Source of the DNA: Streptomyces sp. SAT1
Lineage (GTDB): Bacteria; Actinomycetota; Actinomycetes; Streptomycetales; Streptomycetaceae
Reading direction: 5' to 3'
NCBI RefSeq assembly: GCF_001654495.1
Contig: NZ_CP015849.1
Location: forward strand, 2,308,501-2,372,500
Length of the DNA stretch: 64,000 bases
The notes under the pieces were generated by a model that did not search any database, had not been told where the DNA came from, and saw nothing but the letters and a program-made list of their open reading frames with translations. The position numbers were made by a program, and so were the translations under genes. Below are positions 55,307 to 61,077 of the stretch, in pieces; position 1 is the first letter of the stretch; each line of letters starts with the position of its first letter.

Positions 55307-55323
55307 GTTCGCCGGGGGCGTAG
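55307..55323 (-). promoter_or_regulatory. Candidate ClgR operator upstream of clpP1
   Basis: GTTCGC-CGGGG-GCGTAG contains CGC-N5-GCG flanked by T-rich and TA bases, like the ClgR box (CGCYNANRGCG core as I remember it), with one core position differing. ClgR activates clpP1P2 in Streptomyces. It lies about 150 bases before the clpP1 start. Confidence 0.45.
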
Positions 55324-55362
55324 TCCGGGGCCCGTGGGGCGGGGGTGGCCAGGTGTGACGAC

Positions 55363-55390
55363 GGGCCCTGGGGAACATGCCCCAGGGCCC
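55363..55390 (-). terminator. tig terminator
   Basis: A perfect 11-bp stem GGGCCCTGGGG/CCCCAGGGCCC with a 6-base loop, 30 bases past the tig stop. It isolates tig from clpP1P2. Confidence 0.9.
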
Positions 55391-55420
55391 ATCGTACGTA
55401 CGTCGGGGACGCCGCGCGGA

Positions 55421-56791
55421 TCAGGCCTCGGCCTTCTCCTCGCCCTCGCCCTCGGCGGCGGCCTCGGCGGTCTCGTCCTCCTCGTCCTCCAGGTCGACGA
55501 CCTCGCCGTTGGTGTCCTTCACGGTCGCGGCCTCGACCACGACGGCCAGGGCCTTGCCGCGGGCGACCTCGCCGACCAGCAGCGGGACCTGGTTGTTCTG
55601 GACGACCGCCTGCGCGAACTGGTCGGGCGACATGCCGGAGGAGGCGGCGCGGCGCATGAGGTGCTCGGTCAGCTCTTCCTGGCTGACGTTGAGCTTCTCC
55701 TTGTTGACCAGCTCGTCCAGGACGAACTGGGTCTTGATGCCCTTGACCGCGGCCTCACGGGTCTCGGTCTCGAACTCCTCGGCGGTCTTGCCCTGGATCT
55801 CCAGGTACTTGTCGAGGGTCAGACCCATCTGGCCGAGCTGGTGGTGCTCCAGGTTGTGCTTGCGGGTGTTGATCTCGTCCTCGAGGAGCTTCTCGGGGAC
55901 CGGGATCTCGACCAGCTCGAGCAGCTTGTCCAGCACGCGCTCCTGGGCCTGCGTGGCCTGGTCGTACTGCTTCATGCTCTCCAGGCGCTTGCGGCTGTCG
56001 GCCCGGACCTCGTCGAGGGTGTCGAACTCCGAGGCGAGCTGCGCGAAGTCGTCGTCCAGCGCGGGCAGTTCGCGGGCGGCGACCTGGGTGACCTTGACGG
56101 TGACCTCGGCCTCCTTGCCCGCCGCGGAGCCGCCCTTCAGCTCGGAGGTGAAGGTGGCCTCGCCACCGGCCTCCACGCCCTTCACGGCGTCGTCGATGCC
56201 GTCCAGCAGCTCACCGGAGCCGATGGTGTAGGAGACGCCGTCGGCGATGCCGTCCTCCAGCACCTCGCCGTCGACCTTGGCCTCCAGGTCGATGGTGACG
56301 ACGTCGCCGTCCTCGGCGGCCCGCTCGACCGGGCTGGTCGAGGCGAAGCGCTCGCGCAGCTGCTCGACGGCCTTGTCGACGTCCTCGTCGGTCACCTCGA
56401 CCGCGTCGACCTCGACCTCGATGCCGGAGTAGTCCGGGATCTCGATGGCCGGGCGGATGTCGACCTCGGCGGTGAAGTTCAGCGTCTCGCCGTCCTTCAG
56501 CTCCGTGATGTCGACCTCGGGCTGGCCCAGCGGGGTCAGCTCGGCCTCGTTGACCGCGTCGGTGTAGAACTTCGGAAGCGCGTCGTTGACCGCCTCCTCC
56601 AGAACCGCACCGCGGCCGAACCGCTGGTCGATGACCCGGGCCGGGATCTTGCCCTTGCGGAAGCCCTTCACCGTGACCTGCTGGTTGATCTTCTTGTACG
56701 CCGCGTCGAGGCTGTCCTTGAGCTCCTCGAAGGGCACCTCGACAGTGAGCCGAACCCGAGTCGGGTTCAGGGTCTCCACGGCGCTCTTCAC
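55421..56791 (-). CDS. tig: Trigger factor
   Basis: A 456-residue ribosome-bound chaperone and peptidyl-prolyl isomerase. The N-terminal ribosome-binding loop is '[12 protein letters not shown]' near residue 44, the FKBP-like domain follows at about 160-245 ('[18 protein letters not shown]') and the C-terminal helical arms hold substrate. The last 40 residues are very acidic. The GTG start at 56791 has AAGGAG 7 bases upstream. It lies next to clpP1P2-clpX, the usual order. Confidence 0.97.
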   Translation of the reverse strand: MKSAVETLNPTRVRLTVEVPFEELKDSLDAAYKKINQQVTVKGFRKGKIPARVIDQRFGRGAVLEEAVNDALPKFYTDAVNEAELTPLGQPEVDITELKDGETLNFTAEVDIRPAIEIPDYSGIEVEVDAVEVTDEDVDKAVEQLRERFASTSPVERAAEDGDVVTIDLEAKVDGEVLEDGIADGVSYTIGSGELLDGIDDAVKGVEAGGEATFTSELKGGSAAGKEAEVTVKVTQVAARELPALDDDFAQLASEFDTLDEVRADSRKRLESMKQYDQATQAQERVLDKLLELVEIPVPEKLLEDEINTRKHNLEHHQLGQMGLTLDKYLEIQGKTAEEFETETREAAVKGIKTQFVLDELVNKEKLNVSQEELTEHLMRRAASSGMSPDQFAQAVVQNNQVPLLVGEVARGKALAVVVEAATVKDTNGEVVDLEDEEDETAEAAAEGEGEEKAEA

Positions 56792-56991
56792 GGTTCGGTC
56801 TCCTTGTGGCTGACTTCTTTGGTTTCGCCGGAGCCAGAGGGGGTCCGGCGGATTAGCCGCCCGGAGGAGTTCGCAGGCCCACTTGGGCCGGACACACGGG
56901 CGCGCAGCTTGCATAGTAACCGCAGCCGCTCAGCGCCCCAAAAGGCGATCACGGGAATCACATGAGGTGGCGCCGACCTGCGGCCGGCGAG

Positions 56992-57068
56992 TGGTCGGGG
57001 TGGCGGGATTTGAACCCACGGCCTTCCGCTCCCAAAGCGGACGCGCTACCAAGCTGCGCCACACCCCG
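56992..57068 (-). tRNA. tRNA-Pro (TGG)
   Basis: Cloverleaf on the minus strand. Acceptor arm CGGGGTG/CACCCCG, anticodon stem TCCGC/GCGGA with loop TTTGGGA giving anticodon TGG, T-loop GTTCAAATC. Discriminator A and an encoded CCA (56992-56994). Confidence 0.97.
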
Positions 57069-57477
57069 TCTGGTGCGACACGTAGGGTACATGCCCGCAG
57101 GCAGTACGACCGCCGCATTTCCCGCCCGCCGGGCCGCCTTCCCCCGGCAGGCGGCTCACCCACCGCGCCCACCCGCTCACCCGGCGCGCGGACAGTACGT
57201 ACGCGAACCGTACGTACACCCCGTACGTACCCATGGAGGCGGCGGCCGAGGGACACGGGCCGCCGGACGCGCGGGGCACCTGCTCCGCCGGGGTGGATTC
57301 CCGGCCACCCGTACGCCCGGCCGGGTGCCGGACGGGCGGCCCCGGACGCGGACACCGCCCCTCGGGACGGCCCGCCCGCGCGCGACCGCTCCGCAAGGGG
57401 GTGTGCGGGGACGGGGCGTGACCCGCTACGATGCCTGTGTGCCGCGGTCGGTCTCCGACTGACGGCGCGTGTTGTGT
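57069..57477. other. 410-bp spacer between two tRNA genes with GTACGTAC repeats
   Basis: No gene is seen. Three copies of the 8-bp palindrome GTACGTAC lie at 57195, 57210 and 57223. The promoters of tRNA-Pro (minus) and tRNA-Gly (plus) must both lie here. Confidence 0.5.
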
Positions 57478-57551
57478 GCGGGCGTAGCTCAATGGTAGAG
57501 CCCCAGTCTTCCAAACTGGCTACGCGGGTTCGATTCCCGTCGCCCGCTCCA
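57478..57551 (+). tRNA. tRNA-Gly (TCC)
   Basis: Cloverleaf on the plus strand. Acceptor arm GCGGGCG/CGCCCGC, anticodon stem CCAGT/ACTGG with loop CTTCCAA giving anticodon TCC, T-loop GTTCGATTC. Discriminator T and an encoded CCA (57549-57551). Confidence 0.97.
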
Positions 57552-57576
57552 GGACGGCTCGGGGCCGGGCCGGGGA

Positions 57577-57613
57577 TCGTTTCCCGGGTCGGCCCCGAGG
57601 TCGTTTCCCGGGT
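57577..57613. repeat. Direct repeat TCGTTTCCCGGGT
   Basis: Two exact 13-bp copies, 24 bp apart, just after the tRNA-Gly gene. They may be a remnant of duplication or part of the tRNA 3' processing region. Confidence 0.6.
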
Positions 57614-57676
57614 GTGCCGCCGGGGTGCGGTGGCGCGGGCAGGGACCGGCCCCGTGCGGACCGGTCGGCCGCCGGC

Positions 57677-57871
57677 TCAGAAGTTGATCGAGTTGATCGT
57701 GTCCGCTATCGAGTTCATGAAGCGGTTGATCGACGGGGCCATGCCGGTGGAGGCGAGGAAGAAGCCGAAGAGCACGGCGACGATGGCGGGGCCGGCCTTG
57801 ATGGAGCCGCCCCGGAGCAGCACCACCAGGATGATCGCCAACAGCAGCACCACTGACAGTGAAATGGCCAC
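57677..57871 (-). CDS. 64-residue conserved membrane protein
   Basis: Two hydrophobic segments ('LSVVLLLAIILVVLL' and 'AGPAIVAVLFGFFLAST') joined by a short basic loop, then an amphipathic tail ending 'RFMNSIADTINSINF'. The GTG at 57871 has AAGGTGTGA upstream. I recall closely similar proteins across Streptomyces, so it is likely a real conserved gene. Function unknown; it stands alone between tRNA-Gly and an acyltransferase gene. Confidence 0.78.
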   Translation of the reverse strand: MAISLSVVLLLAIILVVLLRGGSIKAGPAIVAVLFGFFLASTGMAPSINRFMNSIADTINSINF

Positions 57872-58333
57872 AACTGATCACACCTTCGATCGGTCCGCTC
57901 TCCCGCCGGGTGCCTGTCCGCGCCCCCGCTGGAACCATCGTGCCACCAACACGGGCCGCCTATGCCGTGCCTGACGCATCATCGGCCGGGTCTGTGACAC
58001 GCGCGGCACGCAGGACGGCGGTGCGGGCCGGGGCTCCGCGGGGCCGCGGGGCGGTGACCGGCGGGGCGGCCGCCGAAATGCCGGAGGTTTCCGTTTCGAT
58101 GTCTGCACATTTCGTTCGCCGGTAATTCGAATTGATGTCGCCGGGCGGTGCGCCGCGCGTCAACTCGTCCTGAACAATCCCGACATCGAGGGTTCTCGCA
58201 CCCGTCGTCATGTGGTGGGCGACACCCCGCAGGACTGGTATTCCCGGGCGAATCCGGGGCAGCCGCCGCGCAGAGCCGGGATCGCCGACGGAGGTTCCGC
58301 GAATCGCGCACGGACGACGCTAAGGTGCCTGAG
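57872..58333. other. 460-bp spacer with AT-rich palindrome
   Basis: No convincing gene. AATTCGAATT at 58124-58133 is an unusually AT-rich palindrome for this genome and may belong to a divergent promoter region. Confidence 0.45.
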
Positions 58334-59617
58334 ATGTTCCACGCTGCCTCCTCCCCCGGCCAGAGCAGAACACCCCTTCCCCCGGCACAGGCGCCGGACC
58401 CCGCCGCTCCGGTGCCGCACAGACCCGGTGACGGCGCCGGGCGGTCCGGAAAGCAGCGCGATCCGTTCTTCGACAATGCGAAGTATCTGGCCATCGTGCT
58501 GGTGGCGTTGGGGCATTCCTGGGCGCCGGTCATGAGCGGCAACCGGTTCCTCGAAGGCGCGTACAACGTCGTGTACACCTTCCACATGCCGGCGTTCGTC
58601 ATCATCTCCGGCTTCTTCTCCCGCGATTTCGATCTGCGGCCGAGCCGGCTGAAACGGCTGATCACCGGGGTCGTCGTGCCCTACGTCGTCTTCGAGACGG
58701 CGTATTCACTCTTCCGGGTCTTCGTCGGGCGTTCCGGCGACCACGCGATCAGCCTTCTCGAACCGTGGTACCTGACCTGGTTCTTGTGCGCGCTGTTCAT
58801 CTGGCGGGTGACGGCGCCGGTGTGGAAGCTGGTGCGCCATCCCCTGCCGGTGGCCCTCGGGATCGCGGTGCTGGCGTCGGTGTCACCGGCCATGGGCGGC
58901 TCGCTCGACCTGCCGCGTGTGCTCCAGTTCCTGCCCTGCTTCGTGCTGGGGCTCTGCCTGCGGCCCGAGCACTTCCGGCTGGTGCGCCGCCGTGCGGCAC
59001 GGCTGGTGGCGGTCCCGGTGTTCGCGGTGGCGCTCGTGGCCGGCTGGTGGACCGTGCCGGACCTGAACACCGCCTGGGTCTACCGCAACGGCGCCGCGCA
59101 GGACCTGGGCGCGCCCTGGTGGGCCGGGCCGGTGATGGTGCTGCTGCTGTTCGCCGGGTCCGTGCTGCTGACCGGCTGCTTCCTGGCGCTGGTGCCGGGG
59201 CGCCGGATGTGGTGCACCGCCCTCGGCACGGGCACGCTGTACGGCTATCTGCTGCACGGTTTCGTGATCAAGGGCGTGCTGTACGCGGGCTGGTTCGAGA
59301 CGGCGTGGCTGCACCGGCCGCTCGGCGCGCTCGTGGTCACCGTGGTCGCGGCGGGCGGGGTCACGCTGCTGTGCACCCGGCCGGTGCGCGGCGTCTTCCG
59401 GTGCGTCGTGGAGCCGCGGATGGACTGGGCCTTCCGCCGGGACACCGCCGGGACCGGGACGGCGGACGGCCGGGGCAGCGGGCGGCCGGGCGGCAGCGAC
59501 AGCGGCAGCGGTCCCACCGGCACCGCCGGTGCCGCCGGTGCCGCCGGTGCCTCCGGTGCCGCCGGTGCCTCCGGTGCCTCCGGTGCCTCCGGGCGCGGCA
59601 CCGCGCTGGTCCGCTGA
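58334..59617 (+). CDS. Acyltransferase-3 family membrane protein
   Basis: A 427-residue member of the acyltransferase-3 (OafA/NolL-like) family. The N-terminal motif has the conserved His in 'LVALGHSWAPV' near residue 59 and 'YTFHMPAFVIISGFF' follows. About ten membrane segments span residues 45-360. The C-terminal 60 residues are a Gly/Ala/Ser repeat tail encoded by 9-bp tandem repeats. Such enzymes O-acylate extracytoplasmic sugars or antibiotics, so a wall glycan is a plausible substrate. AAGGTG precedes ATG 58334. It converges on the DUF6177-like gene with a 22-bp gap. Confidence 0.88.
   Translation: MFHAASSPGQSRTPLPPAQAPDPAAPVPHRPGDGAGRSGKQRDPFFDNAKYLAIVLVALGHSWAPVMSGNRFLEGAYNVVYTFHMPAFVIISGFFSRDFDLRPSRLKRLITGVVVPYVVFETAYSLFRVFVGRSGDHAISLLEPWYLTWFLCALFIWRVTAPVWKLVRHPLPVALGIAVLASVSPAMGGSLDLPRVLQFLPCFVLGLCLRPEHFRLVRRRAARLVAVPVFAVALVAGWWTVPDLNTAWVYRNGAAQDLGAPWWAGPVMVLLLFAGSVLLTGCFLALVPGRRMWCTALGTGTLYGYLLHGFVIKGVLYAGWFETAWLHRPLGALVVTVVAAGGVTLLCTRPVRGVFRCVVEPRMDWAFRRDTAGTGTADGRGSGRPGGSDSGSGPTGTAGAAGAAGASGAAGASGASGASGRGTALVR
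59528..59590 (+). repeat. 9-bp tandem repeats coding a Gly-Ala-(Ala/Ser) tail
   Basis: About seven units of GGTGCC(G/T)CC in frame, giving collagen-like Gly-Ala-Ala and Gly-Ala-Ser triplets at the acyltransferase C-terminus. Confidence 0.85.
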
Positions 59618-59639
59618 GCCGTCCGCCCCGCGCCCGGCG

Positions 59640-61070
59640 TCAGGCCGGCGGCCCGCCCTTCAGGTGCCGCATCAGCCGCTCGAAGTGCTGCCAGCCCGAC
59701 AGGTCGGACGGATCGCCGGGGAACGGGTAGTACAGCGCCGGACGGGTGCGCGGGCCCAGTTCGCGCGGGCGCCGGTCGAGCGGGGTGTTGCGGGCGCGGT
59801 CGCCGGGCATGGCCCGCACCTCCTCGGCGCCCAGGACGAAGGCGTACGGGACTCCCGGGCCCTCGAAGCGCGGGGGCACCGACAGGTCGCGGCGGGCCCT
59901 GCGGATCTGCACCAGCATGGACTGGAGGTCGTGCCGGGTGGCGAGGATCTCGGCGGCGCGCGGCACCGCTTCCCGGGGGATCTCCTCGCCGGGGCCGAAG
60001 CCGAACGCCAGGGTGACGTCCTCCTCGACGCCGCCCTTGGTGCGGCTGACCCGGACCGTGGCGAGGGCGGGGCGTTCGGGGCTGCCGACGACCACGAACC
60101 AGGTCGGCGCGGGGGCCCGTTCGTGGGCGACGTCGGTGAACTGGCGCAGCGACCACGGCAGGTTGGCGGGTTCCTCGGTGCCCCAGCCGGCCGGCGGCTC
60201 GCCGGTGATCTCGCGCCAGACGGCCTCCAGGGCGCCGCCGAGGACGAGCCGGTCGTCGGCGGGGTGGATCGCCCGGTAGGAGACGGCGAGCTGGCGTTCG
60301 CCGGTGTCGGCGGTGTCCCGGGTGAAGGCGGCGGCGAGGGGCGTGCGCGGGTCCTCGGGGGTGGCCTGCGGGGACTCGACGGTCACGAACAGGCCGTTGT
60401 TCCACTCCAGTACGGCGCCGGACAGACCGTCGTAGTAGCCGTCCCGCTCGTCCTGGACGACCCAGCGCGAGGGCCAGCCGGGCAGGGCGTTGCGGACCGC
60501 CGGGGAGAGCCGGGTGCCGGCCGGGGTGACGATCTGGAGGCCGAGCTGGGCCTCGGCCGCCGCGCGGAAGGCGTCGGCGAGCCAGGCGGACAGGGCGACC
60601 ACGGGCCGGTCCTGGATGACCACGGCGACCTTGTCGGTGAGGACGTCCACGGCGGGCTGGGCCGCGGCGGGCACCGGGACGGCGCTCACCCCGTCCGTCT
60701 TCACCACGGCCAGCGAGCGGGCGGCCCGGGGCGGCCAGGCGGTGCCGCCGACGAGGGTGGCGAGCCGGGCCGCGAAGGCGCCGGCCAGCTCCTCGCCCTC
60801 CTTGACGCCGGTGGTGGCGCGGGCCTCGGTCCACCAGTACGGCACCTCGGGCTCGCTCGCGCCGAGCAGCCGCTGCGCCTCGCCCCTGACCTGGACGAGC
60901 AGCGGCGCCTCCACGGTCATGAGCGGGCGGCCCTGCTCGTCGCACAGGCGCACCACGGCGCCCCCGTCCTCGGCGCCGACCAGCTTGTCCGGGCCGCCGG
61001 AGAGCAGGCCCGCGATCACGCTCAGCGGATCGGGCATCTTCTGGGTGAGGGTGACGACGTCCTTGGTCAT
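59640..61070 (-). CDS. DUF6177-like protein beside eccC
   Basis: A 476-residue protein with no membrane segment or classic catalytic motif. Recognisable stretches include 'WWTEARATTGVKEGEELAG' and 'PVVALSAWLADAFRAAAEA'. The C-terminal 'TRPALYYPFPGDPSDLSGW' region is Pro-rich. I recall similar proteins, annotated DUF6177, inside Streptomyces type VII secretion clusters. The ATG at 61070 lies 7 bases after the eccC stop, so the two are almost surely one operon. A role as a cytoplasmic accessory of the secretion system is inferred from this position. Confidence 0.7.
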   Translation of the reverse strand: MTKDVVTLTQKMPDPLSVIAGLLSGGPDKLVGAEDGGAVVRLCDEQGRPLMTVEAPLLVQVRGEAQRLLGASEPEVPYWWTEARATTGVKEGEELAGAFAARLATLVGGTAWPPRAARSLAVVKTDGVSAVPVPAAAQPAVDVLTDKVAVVIQDRPVVALSAWLADAFRAAAEAQLGLQIVTPAGTRLSPAVRNALPGWPSRWVVQDERDGYYDGLSGAVLEWNNGLFVTVESPQATPEDPRTPLAAAFTRDTADTGERQLAVSYRAIHPADDRLVLGGALEAVWREITGEPPAGWGTEEPANLPWSLRQFTDVAHERAPAPTWFVVVGSPERPALATVRVSRTKGGVEEDVTLAFGFGPGEEIPREAVPRAAEILATRHDLQSMLVQIRRARRDLSVPPRFEGPGVPYAFVLGAEEVRAMPGDRARNTPLDRRPRELGPRTRPALYYPFPGDPSDLSGWQHFERLMRHLKGGPPA

Positions 61071-61077
61071 GGCTGGT

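Noticed and set aside
56992..57613. tRNA-Pro/tRNA-Gly as attachment site of an integrated element
   Set aside because: No integrase gene or full-length tRNA 3' repeat is visible in the window; only a 13-bp direct repeat follows tRNA-Gly.
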